Below, in pieces: positions 38,975 to 53,146 of a DNA stretch of 64,000 bases. The number at the start of each line of letters is the position of its first letter. Position 1 is the stretch's first letter. Source of the DNA: Crotophaga sulcirostris (Eukaryota; Chordata; Aves; Cuculiformes; Crotophagidae); assembly GCA_013397455.1 (NCBI GenBank), contig VYZB01000282.1:784209-848208 (forward strand). The letters run 5' to 3'. Under the pieces are notes generated by a model, which was not told the DNA's origin, did not search any database, and saw only the letters and a list, made by a program, of their open reading frames with translations. The translations under genes were made by a program, and so were the position numbers.

Positions 38975-39205
38975 AAGCGTGAGTCTACTGGAAGGTGGGT
39001 CCCACCCTCATCACTCGCAACACGTATCGTAGAGCGCTCCACTCACGCAGAGTGAATTTCAGCTCCATAACACACAACTCCTTGACTGGCAGAACACGGG
39101 TTAAGTGGGCGAGAGCCGTGTTTGGCAGGCACAGGGCTCAGTCCTGCATTTCTGCCACTGTCCCCGCTTTGGCTTCCCAATGTCCTTGCTGCAAGGTGAC
39201 ATAAG
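38975..39205. other. CpG- and GC-richer pocket
   Basis: I count about ten CpG dinucleotides in roughly 200 bases (for example CACTCGCAACACGTATCGTA and AGAGCGCTCCACTCACGCAG), against a background in which CpG is rare. It includes the odd palindrome GGTGGGTCCCACC. A 69-codon plus frame crosses it without a known domain. It could be an unmethylated regulatory patch, an untranslated exon or a young unrecognised insertion. Confidence 0.5.
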
Positions 39206-39752
39206 GATCATTCTCGCCACATGGTTTTAAATCTGAGTTGCAGTTTAGGTTCAGGAAGATTGGTTTTGGTGAAATCCTTAATAAATATAATTTTCTTCTC
39301 ACCAGACTCATTTTCTGCAGAAATTCATCATGGAAGATGTGACAGGAAACCACAAAGGCAGGACACAGGGGAGACTAAAAGAGGCAGCACCCTTGCAGAG
39401 TTGAACAAAACCAACAAGCAGAGGGACCTACCATACCATCTCATCCTGCTCCAGACCCTCCAATCCTACCTTTTTTGTCTGCATGAAGAGCAGCAGCAGT
39501 CCACCTGAGGCAACTGAGCTTTTGTCCACACTATTTATCCTGCTGGATGACTTTGCGACCACAACAAATAGCAAAAGCTAAGGCCAAAGGTTCTGCAGAA
39601 TCTGTAAGCCAGGCAAGCTTATGCAAATGAATCCCAGAGTTTCTATTATTCTGTCCCTGATAAGACCACACTGTGGCCATAGGTCCCTGTGCAATGCCTC
39701 CAGGTGGGGCTACAGATCTGCTCCTGCTGACAAGTGAACCCTCCCGAGAAGT
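39206..39752. other. Unassigned sequence before a CR1 copy
   Basis: Moderately GC-richer than average. A perfect octamer ATGCAAAT lies at 39621-39628. A 95-codon plus frame (39221-39508) has no recognised domain. Part of 39.5-39.75 kb could be a further-diverged upstream part of the adjoining CR1, but I cannot align it. Confidence 0.5.
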
Positions 39753-39958
39753 CAGAATTTTTCTGTTCCTGCTTATTAGGAAACGTCTGAACAGGCTGCC
39801 CAGGGAAGTGGTGGAGTCACTGTCCTTGGAGAGATTTAAAAGATGTGTAGATGTGGCACTTAGGGACATGGCTGAGTGGTGATCAGTGTTGAGTTTATGG
39901 TTGGACTTGATGATCTTACACATCCTTTCCAACTGAAACAATTATATGATTCCATGGT
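39753..39958 (+). mobile_element. CR1 LINE 3' end, diverged
   Basis: Similarity starts around AGAATTTTTCTGTTCCTGC and is clear from TCTGAACAGGCTGCCCAGGG and AAGTGGTGGAGTCACTGTCC, then GATGTGGCACTTAGGGACAT, GGTTGGACTTGATGATCTTA and CATCCTTTCCAACTGAAAC, ending in a degraded ATATGATTCCATGGT tail. The GGGACATGGCTGAGTGGTGA block marks a different CR1 subfamily from those at 2147 and 4356. It is 5'-truncated and non-coding. A 136-codon minus frame over it (39531-39941) is antisense to CR1. Confidence 0.92.
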
Positions 39959-42900
39959 TCTGTCTGGCAATGTTGTTCCATGGTTTCATCCTCTCCTACA
40001 ATTTTTGTTCAATATTGAATTCTTGTTTTTTTTTATACCACCACCTCAACTTTCTTACACACTCCTGTGCAAAGGGTCCTAAAACTGAAAAGAAACTGGG
40101 AAAGAATTAAAAGTTTGCTTAGGAAACCAGGAAATCAGTGACATAAGAGAGAAGGAGAAACCAACCTGTTGGGGGCGGGTGTTGGGGAAGCCCTTACCTT
40201 GCCTTGAGCAAGATTGAAGCACAAACTCTTCTAGATCTCAGCCGCAATACTGGCTGCAGACATATCTTCTCCACTGAAGATCTCAGATGCCTGGGAGCAG
40301 CCAAATACTCATCGATGATTTTAGGCTTATGTGAATTATGACAGCAATGCTTCACATTAAATTGTCGTTCACTGCTTTGTGTAGTGGTAGTCCAAGCTCT
40401 CCAACTTCTATTCCACTTCCAAAGTCAGGGGTTGTAAACAGGAAGATATCTTAGCTGGCAGTGGGCATTTTCAGGTGGAGTCTGGGGTTTTATAAGGAAC
40501 TTTATGCCCCAACTTCCGAATTCAGTGTAGACAAACTTGAGTTTGTCTTAATTCATGCAGCCTTCCAGCTTCCTCACCTTTATGATAGACCATAAAGTTA
40601 TAGCAGCATCAAAAGCTCAGTGGTAGCTGCTGAGGTTGGCATGCTGTGCCTAGAACATGGGGAAAATGAACTACTGCAGTGAAGCTAATCAGTCTTCATT
40701 ATTCCCAATAAACATTTTTGAAAGCGCTTTAGCAACACTGTGCTTAAAACAAAAGAGAGGACTGCCTGAAAAGATATTGGGAACTTAAAGCCTTTTGCTT
40801 GAAGAGCCATTGCAGACTGAGTATTGTTTTGCAATTGGAAATGTGCAACTGACTGTAGAAATGTGTATGTGCCTGTGTATGTCTGCTGTGTGTGAAGTCT
40901 AGAGGGATTATTCCATGTTAATGAGAGCCAAGGAATTCCTCTAGCAGCATCTTGCATAAGTGAGAATCACATAATTTAAAGCTGGCCAGGGGCAGCTTTA
41001 ACTTACATGCCATTTTCAAAATTGCTTTTTTTTCTTTTTGTGGAAAGGAAAGCTATAACTACACTCATTTTTGCTAGCTTCCTTCCATTTTGCATGTCCA
41101 CTAACCCTTCCAAAGAATGGATTTGCACCCTTCTAAAAACCTGTAAGTGGAATACATGTTATTTCCTTAATGGACGAATACTGATTTTGCAGAACGAAAG
41201 TGATAATACTACACAATGCTTCCCTCAAGTCCATTAAATGAAAATCCAGGCTATACGGTCTGTAAATCACAGCAGATTATACTACTAGGGTCCATATTCT
41301 TCCTCTTCTCTGACTCCCTTCTTTTTTTTTTTTTCCTATAAAACAGAGTGGAAAGGGATGTATTTCAATAACAGAGTAGTTGATCTTTTCACTAATTTAT
41401 TTCTATTAGAATCCTTAGCAATGGGAAAATATGATAACTATCCCAGTTTATTTTCTAAAATCTGTAAACAAAGCTACATTAAAATTTAGGGCCTTTCTGC
41501 AGCCACTCAAACCTGTGATAATTTCTTTCTCTCGTCATGCAGTAAATGTAAGCCTATAATTCATAATACTTTATAGTAATTTAATACTACATTTCTCCTG
41601 TTTAACAAAGTAATTGCTTAACAGTAACTTATTGTTTCTCTAAAACTGAGGTATGTATCTTTACAAGACCTAGCTTTGATTTGCTGCAGAGCTCTGGACA
41701 AAGCTCTTGTTTTAAGTGAATTTTCTTGGATTTAGCATTGCTTTAGAAATCTCCATCTAGGCTAGACATGGATATAACACAAGGTTGCAGTCTTTATGCT
41801 GTAAAATGTCTCACTGACAACACCTATATAAGATAACACAAACAGCAAGACAAAAATCAAGATCGTTTTTAGCACGTTTTTAACTGGATTTTGAATATAT
41901 TTCATGGCACAGGTAAAAATGGATCCAGCCCATAGTTATTGTCATGACAGGAAATGTGATATTAATAATACAGATTGAATAGTCATGACCTTTCCATCCT
42001 TATCCTTCTTTCCATCCCAAGCAAAGATAGCCAATGCAAATCAGCTGAAGGGGGAAGGTATGGAAAACTGCCTGACTTCATGTTTCTGTTCAGTAGGTAA
42101 TTAGCCCAGAGCTGCAGCCACCACAGAATTTCAGCAACTAAACAACCACAATTCCAGGAACCAAATAACAAAAAATAAGATACCATGGATATAGAGATGC
42201 ATCTCTCTTTTAACTGACCCGTGCTGAACACAAGTATTAAATCCATAACTTTTATGACTTCTGAAAGAACTGAGAAAAGGCAGAACATATTTCCTGCAAA
42301 GATTATAAGTGAGTATTAGGCAAGACTCATTTTAAAATAGTGGCTGGATGGAACTTACAGTGGTAGGGACCAAAACCCCCATCCAAGACAGTATTTTGTT
42401 TAAAATTACAAAATCTCTATAGAATGATTCAGAAATAGTGGGTTTTTTTGTCTCCTGTACATTAATTTAAATATGAAGAAACACCTCTACATTTCATGCT
42501 AACTACCACTTCTTTTATTCTCAAAGTAATCTTAGTAGGTGGAGGGAGGGAGAGGCAAACCTTTTAAGCATTTCTAGCCTGATGTGGGGGTGGAAAAAGA
42601 AGCTTGTAGGCTCTGATAGTGACTGCCCCTTGAAAACAGTAATTAGCTCGAGAAAAGCACAGCAGTTTCAGCTGTCAAAAGGCACGAAATCCCAGTGTCA
42701 CCAGTTTGATCAGCTCATTGATAGGATATGCAAAGACCTGTTCAGAAACGCAGGAGCAGCAGTGATAGGGATCGGCATGTTTGTACTGTGTCAGTTTCAG
42801 GCAGGGAAAAAATAAGATGATTGTCAAATTTGAAAAAGTAAAAATAAATCCCAGAACTTAAACAGAGCGAGTTATAGTTCTAAGCATGATGTCTTAGCTA

Positions 42901-45900
42901 AGCTTTGCCATTCACTTTTCTGAAAGAACAAACAAAATACAGGCTAAAAATAATATATTGGGGAGAAAAAAGAAAAAGGAGGAAAAAAACAGGACAAAAA
43001 TCTTTCTAAACTGATCTCACTCACCCTTTAGACATACGAAAAATTAGTAACTGTGCAAACCAAGTTTTCCTTTTTGTTCCCAATGCATCAAGTAAAACAA
43101 ATATTTAAATATTCCAACACTTTTCTTTAAATCTTTTTTATTTACTGGTAGACATATTTGGAGTTTCACAAATCAAGAAAGTCACAGTTTCTGCCACTGC
43201 AAGTTTGTCACCTTTGCGAAAAAATAGCCTGTAGAGAGAAGCATATTCACTCAGGTTGAAGGTCAAAACTTCAGGTTTTGTTTGTGTCTTTGGCACATTT
43301 CTCCTAGTCAGCCACTTTCAATTGGAAGCTGTGCATTTGTAAAAAGATTGGCTAAAGACTGGAAGCTCTTTGTGCAAGGTTCATCGTTTGCTGTATTTTT
43401 ATAGCATGCTCAGCACGCTAGAGACGCAGCCTCCTGGGCTGTGGCTGGTGCAACACAAAAAATATTTGGAAAACAAAAAGAGTTTGAGAAGAGGGTAAGG
43501 AGGGAACAGAAAACAGCTCTCCTACCATCCTTCTGCAGACTCTGCACACCTACAAACACGCAGACACACAGAGATAAAAGCTGATGCATAAACCTGTGTG
43601 TTCCCAGTCTTTGGGAAAGCATCACCATCAATATTCTCACTTTGGGAAAGGAACCCCTCAACAGCACCCTGCACCAGCAGCACTTACCAGCCCAGCATCT
43701 CTGCTTTTCAGAAGGAAATAAAAAAGCTCATCATAATTTTGGATGAAGGACACGGCTTTCTCAGGATTTTTTTTCCATGGGTATCAACAAACAGGAACAA
43801 ATGTAACAGTAATTACCGTTCAACTGCAGCTGATTGTCTTACTCTAATCCACTTTATCTTTTGATTTTGTTACCGCACTCACAACAAAGTGCAAAATTTA
43901 AAAGCCCAGGGGCCCAGTTGACCATGGACACCCATGCATGCGGCGTGTTGCTCTGATTATATCCAACCAGGACTTTACGAACACTTACAAACTTCACACT
44001 GCGTCTCCCTAGCTGAAACTAGAGGGACTCATCCCTGAGAATCAAAACCATTTGTCATTTCTGTTTCCAGCCAAAAAGAGAAAGTCAGATGCACCTGTGA
44101 CGAGAAAAATTTGCTCAAGCTTTTTTTTATCAAAATTAATTCAAGAAGTACACCGTTCAGGAGACAAAGACCTTTTGCATCAAGTCATGTTAAGTTAAAC
44201 TACCAGGGACTTTCCTAACGCAAAAAACATTTTAAGATCTTAAGAAAGTCCACTGGATAATTTCAAGTGATTTTTCCACATATACCCGGGCAACACATCA
44301 CTCATATTTTTCTTATCACAATTTAAAAACAGGTTTAAAACTTTTATTTCCAAACATAAGAATTAGAGATAGTGATAGAATTTAAGGAAAAAAAAATCCT
44401 TGAGAGAGATCTAAATATATTTTAGTTTTTATGTGAAAAAATAGCCAAAACCCTGATCTATTCTCAGCTAGTTGGACTTTTGCCAATATTTAATAACATT
44501 AAAATATAAGATTAAAAGATGTTTCAAGATACTTCTACAGTAAGTGGTCTAAAAGTGAATTCTTATTTGTGTAGCTAGTACCTAAACACACAATCTATGA
44601 ACAATTAAAAAGGAAAGTAAATTTTTCATTCCTTTTTCCCTTAAAAGAAAAAAGGGAATACCATTAATTCAGATATAGACTATTTCAATTACAGCACTTA
44701 ACGCCTTCCAACTCCAGTGCATTAAGTGAAACAGAAAGGTTATTTGGTTAAACCACGGAATCCCTGGAAATGTATGAAATCTTTCCAGTGGAAATCTTAA
44801 TTATTAAGGAACTCCAGATTGTTTTTAACTGATTGAAGAAGAAAATTTTTAAATTTTATTTTTAAACCTCGATTTTAGAGACGGTACAGTTGTAATATTC
44901 CTACAATGTCTCTTGTTTTTGAAATGTGGTATATTATTCAGCCTGGGTCCTTTGATGTGTGTTTTTCCCTCAATCCATGCTCCAACAATTCTGTCATACA
45001 GAGAACTGAAAATTAAGTTATTCTCACCAGCAATACTCCCCCACAAAGAATCTATCAAACCATAGATATAAACCTCAGAACAATCCCTGCCAGGTTTCTC
45101 ATGCAAATGCTGCAGAAAAACTTACAAGAGCACTTTAAGATATTGAGAACCCTTCAATACAACCCAGTATAATAACTTTTACTTGCTAATTTCTATGGGT
45201 CAGTTGCAAAGGAATAGACCTGTCAATCTTTTTCAGATGTAGCAGAATTTGTCTGTCTACAAACAGGGATGCTTTGTTGTTGCCATAGAGACTAATCCTC
45301 CACTTTCCTTCTGTTGACACAGCTAGTCACACTCTAAACTACCTGATCACACTTTTAATAGGCAGCTGACTCCAGTACCATAAAATGCTCAAATCAAGTT
45401 CGCAACATTTGACGCATCTACTGTTGCTTTTTAAAATAATAATAATAATAATAACAACAACATTAAATGATAATAAATTGTTGCTTCTGGAGAATTCTAC
45501 CACTTTTGTAGCAAAAAGAGAATTGCATAGAAATAATGATTGTCTAACAATTACTTTGCTCAAGTTCCATCTTAATTATATTATTCTAAGTGACTAAATC
45601 ATTATAATAAAGCAAATGTTATTTTAAACTTCCTTTTTTATATCTCAGATATGAGTTTCCTTTAAGTGTCAATTGATTAAACATACAAACTGGTATAACT
45701 ATTACCCAGAAAATAATTCCTGCTTCTTTTCACATAATTCAGTATATTGTATCATTTTGTCACTTTTCAAATTTTAAAACCTGACAAGAAAGCAAATGTG
45801 GAGGCGATTCACACCCTGCAATAAAGCGATGTTCTGAGAAAGACAATTTTCATTTGGGTGACTTGAAACTTTGTGATGTTTTAATAAATATTCTATGCTT

Positions 45901-48900
45901 AAAACTTGTCCTAAGACTATTCATACCTTATTGGTTTGCAAATCAAATAGTCAGATGTGATCCTTTTTCTTTAAAAAAGAAAAAGAGAAAAAATAAAAGA
46001 AAAAAAGAAAAGGTTCAAATATGTTTTCTTTTGTCCAGGTCAGAATAATTTTACAAGCTTTTTCTTTTATTATTCATTGCTTTAATAAAATGTGAAATGG
46101 ACAAAAATAAGAAAATGGAAAGACATTAATATGTTAAATGAACTTTTTGTTTCTAAATGACAGACAGTCTTTTTAATTAAAATTTTCATGACAGGATTAT
46201 TTTGATGTTTATTTCATCTAAATTCTTTTGCACATTGGCAATAATATGTCTCTACTTCCATTCTTCAAACTGTCTTTAGCTGCCTTCGATGCTTAATTGC
46301 TAATTCTCTTCCCAGTTCCTCTTAATACAAAATGAAAATTCTAAAGGTAATTTTCCAAAGCTATTTTGCCCTCCTTTAACATATATTATAAAAAGTTTGT
46401 TGTGACTCCTTCAATTAACAAGAAAAATTGATGTGTATCATTAATTACGTCAGTAGAAATCATAAATCATCACTGAGTGCTGCAATTAATTATTTTAAAG
46501 TCATGTGAAGACAGATGACAGGTAGAAGATAAATCCACAGACCCTTCAGATCAGAGTGAAATTTGAGAGAAAAAATGGAAAAGAAAAGAAGCAACAAAAT
46601 CAGCAACAGTTTATGAATTAAAACACATAAATCATTTTCCCCTGTTTTATCAATGTTAATAAAGAGATTACAGCAAATCTAAAACACTAGTAAAATCAAT
46701 GGTGTTTCCATTACAAGCTGCAATATTCAAGGGCTGCATATTTTTATTTTCATTATTTATAAACTGATGGAAGAAAAGATCCGCTTACCAGCCTGCCTTT
46801 TTATTTTTGCTTTCTATTTGCCTTTGTTTTGGAGAAGGGTGTCTAAAATGCCTGAAGGATCAAACACCCTTTTTAAATGTATTTTACCATCTTTGCTGCT
46901 GTAATGTCAGTGAGCAATATGATGTTCTAACCTGTATTATTTCTGGTGGAAAAACTACTAGTGTGAATATAAAATAGTCATATTCTGGATATATATTTGT
47001 CATATCTGAATGACGCAGCCTACTAATTTAACTCTAGTCATCTTTTTCTCTGACATTTGCACTAAGAAAAGTGGCTCTGAACATCCAGGGATGGGTAGAG
47101 GAATGATGTTAGTACTGCATATCCTAAACTGTGGGCCTTTCCTAAAAAATCTGCTGAATAGGTAGTCTTACAAAGCTTAGGATTTATGACAAAAGTTGTT
47201 GTTCTTCAGATCCAAGAGTAGGTATGTGCGTAGTACTGCTACCTGCATGGATATATGGAGACAGACAAACACGGGTTAATACAGCCTCACAAATTCTTGC
47301 AGGAAGACAGTGTCTCAACGAAAACAATGAATTTGAATTTTATCTTACAGATAATAAATTTCCACAAAAACAGGAGGATTTTAAATCTGTATCGACCATC
47401 TTCATAGGGATATTTGCAAACAAAGCTACATATACCAATTCTGCACATATCTGTGCATTCCTACATGTCACTAGCACGTTCACGTAGTTCTAAGTCCCTT
47501 TCTTAGCTGCAGTTTGAGGGTTTAGGATAAAGTGCAAATACCCACAGTATTAGAAAGTTTTCAATTCAGAATTTAAAGACAGCTTTCCAGTTAATTAAGC
47601 AGAGACATAGTATAGCGGCTTTCAAATCATTTACAAAATACTGAGACATTCATACTTCTCACGTGCACTGAATGAAACAACTGCTTCCAAATATTTTTCA
47701 CATCATAGGGTATGTGCAGGGAGTGCCAGTGTGAACGTCAGTGTACACTGATAACACAACTTAGAAACCTCATTGAATCACCAGGAAAAGCTCTAATAGG
47801 GTCTGAGCAGTGGTATTTGATTGAGGAGAGGGACTCACTGCAGACTCAAAACTTGCTGCACCTTTCACCTTAACGACGTGAATTTTCAGTTGGCAGAGTT
47901 CATTTACAGCACTGAATACCTGCTTTAAAGCATCACACAGGATGCCATGGGAAACAACTGCGAAGAGGGAGAGTGAGTTCTAGGATATTAAGTCACTCTC
48001 ATGCCACAGGCACATAAATTTTAGAGGTTTTTGCTTTAGGTAGTCCAGTTCCTGAAAGGAAATTGTAACTGCAACAACGGCCCATCTGCTAACTGCACAA
48101 TTAAGGCCAGTATTTTTAAGTCCCAATTTGTTCTAAAATTCAGTTGTGCAATGTAATGTTTAAAATATCAGCAACCACTTAGATTTTAGTCAGAAAGATG
48201 CTTCTAGTTCAGCTACCACTAACAGTGTTAAGCAGAAGGCAAGTAAACCATTGTCAAAAGGTCCCCTACAAAAAGAATGTTTTCTGTTTGAGTCTCACGC
48301 TATTGAGAGCATTTGGCAATTATTCTTGTCAGCATCAACAATATTATGATTTTTCTTATAGTATTCATCATAATAACACTACTTTCTCATCTTATCATTG
48401 CCCACAGAGATCCAAAAAATAATACATACAGATGAAGGTGAAGGCACAACATCTTATCACTACTTCTTCCAAAGACATAGGGAGCCATAGCGTTTCCCAT
48501 GACCATAAAGCAAGACCTTCATTTAGAGTCTTCTTTTTTTTTTTAAGTTACCCAATTATAGTATCCATGTAATAGGAATTATGCACCAAACTAAATCATA
48601 AACAGTCCCAATAGGATTGGTCATCGGATGCGGACATCAGCAACAAATGTTCCTTGTTGGCAATAAACACATCTTGACTACTCAATTCCTTGAATAATTC
48701 CAAGAAAATCAATTAGATTACCCACTCAGTAAAGTATATGTTAAACAGGGAGTTAAACGTGTGAAACTTGGTTCATATTTCTATTGGAAAACATGACTTT
48801 GTCACATTCTTACACATATAACCTCCTCTGTTGCAGTAAACATATTTCACTTCACTGAAGTAGTGCAGGAAAACGTAGATGCAAGGTTCCCCTTAAAGCC

Positions 48901-51900
48901 AGTCTTGCAAATGAAGGTTCAGTGCAAATCCTAAAAGCCTAACGTAACCCTCTGCAGTCTAGTTTGCAAACTTGCATTCAGATACTAATTTCTAAACTAT
49001 TGAAGCAGCAGACTAGTCCAGGTGAATTTTTATACCTTACTTTCACGAGAGAGTTACATACTTTACATCCTACTTGCAGGGTGCTTTGTTAGACCAGTAC
49101 TCTGGGAAACACCATTTCTTGAATTGGTGTAGGTAGCATTTCACATACATGCAAAAACATATATGGAAACTGTATTTTTACTGATTCCTTTGTCAAAATT
49201 GAAAGTATTGTGTCATTTATTTTTTTTCCTCTGGGGGATTTAAAAGTAAGTCCAAGTATAAATAATGTAAAGCTTCTACCTTTATAATGAAATGCAGTCA
49301 ATTAGGAAAGTCTGACTTTAAAAAAGGAGAAACAAATATTTAAATACATTAAATGATCAGAATCTTTCTAAAATGCACATTGGAAACAGTTATACAAACT
49401 TAAATTACTGGACTATATCTTAAATCTTCTTAACTTTTGCTTACATTGGTAAAGATGACCCTATTGCAGATCAATTTTCCACTGTTTCCAATCCTTTGTC
49501 TTCTTGGTTGCACATTGCATGCTCTCCTTATGCAACTTTCCACTTGCAACAAGAGAAAGGATTTAAAGATCAAAGACTATTGATCTTTATTCCAAAGTCA
49601 ATGCCACATGTTCTAATGTGTGCATCAAGCAACGCAAGTTAATTTACAGTCATGTATATAAGGCAGTGCAGGACAAATCTCTCTACCAGAGCTGCTGTTT
49701 AGGAATTATAAAAAAACTCCAGTGGGCCAAAACCAATTTAACAAGACTGTCTAATAAACTATTGATGCAAAATGGAAAAAAAAATGAGTCATCAAAGAGG
49801 AATACAAATACGAGTTACATTCTTTCACTGAATTTTGATTAGAGTTTTCTCCCCACAATTTTGTTTATAGACACTACACTGCACAACATAAACTACTTTT
49901 CTAAGTTTTGCACACCTTGCTTGGTCTTAAGGTGACTACTGTGAACAGTTCTAATTGTGGATATTCTACAATATTTATTAATTATAGCTATTTCAAAAAG
50001 GACTTGTAAGACAATCTCCTTACAATTATTCCATCAAAGTCTTCTTCAGCCACACTCTGTGCATCACAGTGGTACTTGATGATGCTACAGATTATCAATG
50101 ATATATGATGTAGACTTATGTTTATTCTTCCATGCTGTAAAGAATAATTGTTATCAATTAAAATAGGTTTCTTCTGTAAAAAGGAAGTACTGGCCAGTAA
50201 TTTTATATTTATATGTACATATATTTTTTCCACCACAAAGGTGGAGATGCTATTAAAGACACCTCCTTCCTTCCAGAATTCTGGGTAGGGAAAAGAGACT
50301 GAACGGGGAAAGAGTGCACGAAGGGGGGTTTGTTGTTGTTCTTTCGGTTATTCACACTTCCAAAAGATAGAGATTTTGTTCACAAAAAGATTACAGAACT
50401 ATACCCTGCTGCTCATAAATCTTAAGATGTATTTTGTCTATTCTTCCAAAGAGCCTGCTTTTGTCACACTTACTCCTCCTGAGCAATATTTTATATCAGT
50501 ATTAGAGCAGTATTTTCTCTGTGTTAATAAATGGCAGAATAGAATAGGTTTCTTTTTATTAACTGCCTTTAGAAGTCTGCTCCTCTAAAATGTATTTTTA
50601 AATGCAGAATTATTCAGCTTTTGTCACAATCCTCTCCCCTTCAAAAATAAATCAAAATGGTTGATATATAAAAGTTCAAGATAGGTGAGGTTTCAAAGGC
50701 TAATATCTAGGAAAAATAAAACAGAATTCAAGAAACCAGTTACCAATTCTAGTAGTTCTTGGACTGGGAAGGTAATACAAAGGACGTGTGTGATGGAGAA
50801 GTCTGGAATGTTACTTAAATGCTTTTCAAACCTACTTTAGACCTCGCTATGAATATGCTATGAATCCATTGTTCAAGAAATATATTCTTTCTGACAAAAT
50901 AAGTGAAATCTGACTTGATTGACAGCTATGATAAAAAGTTCTTCTTGGCATCTGTGGGACCAGGATTTTTCTATAGGGATCTACCCTGCTTCTTTTCTAT
51001 CAGTTCAAGAAAATATTGCCCTCATTGCTTTGGCATGAAATGGAGTGTTATTTACTCCTGATGAGGATCCACAGTAATCATATTTGTCTGGATGTGAAGA
51101 AGTTGCTCACCTACACTACAAACAAAATAGTTTTGTCTGTCTATAAGTCAGCCAGATCGCTGTATCTCCCTGGCCATGAGAAAGCTTCCCAAAATAATTT
51201 GGGCGTAATATCATGATCTTGAAAAATGACATAACATTAATGTGGAAAAAAAAGCACCTTTTTCCAGTTGCATGGGCAAGAGTGGGGCTGAAGTTTGAGT
51301 CAGTAAACAAACTGAAGATGAAGATTAATGAATAATGCTGATGAGTTAAATATGTTGGACACAAGAGGGTTTTTTCACACTGCAAGGTTACAGCATAATC
51401 TCAAGCTATTAGGACAATGCAGGCACATCACTTACTGAAGTTGTTCGTTTTATGTTGCATATGTCACATTAGCAGCACACCTAACTACAAGGTGGACATT
51501 TTTTGAAGAACCATGTCCTTTCTGAAAAAAAAAATATGGGTTGCCTAATGACCAAAACAGGATCCAGCTGCTAATAATTAACAGATTTTTTTGCAGAATG
51601 CAAGCAGCTGAGAAGTTACATATCTTTATGGACCTTTATGTAAGGGAGCTATTTCCTTTTTCTGCACCCACTCACTGAGGTCATCTGATACAGTCTCTAA
51701 ATTCTGATTTCATTTCTGTGTGACTGGATAGCATTCCTGATAAACAGTTTATTATCTGAGGGAATACCATCATCATCACCCCTCCAGCCGACAGAAACAA
51801 CGTTTGGGACAGTGAACTTGATTTTATTCTCCAGGAAGAAAAGACTGAGTCAGAATTTTTGACAGAGTTATTTTTGCCATTGGTGAATTAGTAAATTCTT

Positions 51901-53061
51901 TTATTGCTTTTGGAGATATATATTAATGTGGATAGAAAACATAGAGCTCTGATTGGCATGAAGAAAATCTTTAACTGTACTCCTCCTGATTGTAGCAAAC
52001 TTCCAGATTACTTTATCTGCCCTTATTACTTGTTACTCTGTAGAAATATGCATGTATGTACAAACATTAACAGCTTTACAGCAGAGAAGCAAGGATTAAA
52101 GAGGCTTTATCCTTTTATCCTTTCCATCATTATCAGCAAGCATGGTATGTGCTTCTGTACTACACGAAAAAGAACATCCCCTGCCTCATCCCCATTTAGA
52201 TTATGGTAGCATACTCTTCATTATTTGTGCCTAGACATATATTAAATAAACATATTCCTACTGTTTATTAGTTCTTTATGTATGATTAATACTGTAACCA
52301 AAAAAAAAGCTGACAGACAGCACATCCATACAATTACATGCAAAGTATTTGCTGCATGGCTGAAGATCACTTAGGACAAGAAATAGCCTTTACACACAAG
52401 CTTAATAAACAGGCAGGTCAAGAAAGGTATGAGAACAATGTCCACTCTGTGGAACTCCCTTTGGGTACATAAAGAACAGCATTATACAGTCTGGAGAGAA
52501 GCCACTTTGAGGGAGAGAGTTTAGCTTTTATTAGCTGAGGGCCACTAAGTAGTTTTGGGTGTATCTATTACACTTTTGTCAGCTCTGGAGTAAAGGTAAA
52601 ATGGTCTCAATGAAAGAAATAAGTTGGACCCCAGCCTTTTTTTATTTTTTAAACCTGATTTGGGCCAAGAAGATAAAAAAAAAAATATCATCAAGACAAA
52701 GAATAACAGAGAACCAAAACAAAATGAAATGTTTGTTTTGCAGTTCCACAGAACAGCTGAAGTCCTTCCTGCTGGTGGGAAAAAAAAGCAGTTGTACAGT
52801 TTCTCCCCAGCCACAGGTCGCTGTTTCAGCTTTTGAAAATAAACCTCTGCAGCAGGACGTTTGCTACTCAGCTGAAAAGTCTGTGACTTAGAAGCAAGGA
52901 CTGAGAAGCATGATGGAACCGCATCATGCAAATTCTTTGTGAAGTCCTAAAGTAGCAGCCTGCTGAATAAAAGAATTCTTGATGGGTATTCCTCTCCAGA
53001 AATATTCTACCCTTTCTGCTCCTAAGGTTTCTTAGAAGTTTCCAAAACAAATTAAAAATGG
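39959..53061. other. Unassigned AT-rich non-coding sequence (13 kb)
   Basis: I find no gene, RNA or clear transposon. Long frames are 101 codons minus (41983-42288), 101 plus (51904-52209), 110 plus (52559-52891) and 128 minus (52545-52931). The last two occupy the same bases on opposite strands and have no known domain. A T run lies near 41322-41336. The stretches 42.58-42.83 kb and 46.4-46.8 kb look like unique, non-decayed sequence and could be conserved elements. Confidence 0.6.
45435..45462. repeat. (AAT)n then (AAC)n microsatellite
   Basis: About six AAT units run straight into about three AAC units. It creates an Ile/Thr run in one plus frame and an Ile run in a minus frame, neither a gene. 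Confidence 0.92.
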
Positions 53062-53146
53062 NNNNNNNNNNNNNNNNNNNNNNNNNNNNNNNNNNNNNNN
53101 NNNNNNNNNNNNNNNNNNNNNNNNNNNNNNNNNNNNNNNNNNNNNN
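53062..53146. other. Assembly gap (85 N)
   Basis: 85 N lie between AAATTAAAAATGG and TCTCTGTTTTCTG. The content is unknown. Confidence 0.99.

Noticed and set aside
39531..39941. 136-codon minus-strand open frame
   Set aside because: Its upstream half is antisense CR1 3' UTR. The rest has no domain.
40960..41000. AGAATCACATAATTTAAAGC resembles the reversed tail of a CR1
   Set aside because: The match ends after about 20 bases and no CR1 3' UTR follows.
52545..52931. Overlapping 128-codon minus and 110-codon plus frames
   Set aside because: Opposite-strand frames over the same AT-rich bases, with Phe or Lys runs from A tracts and no homology that I recognise.
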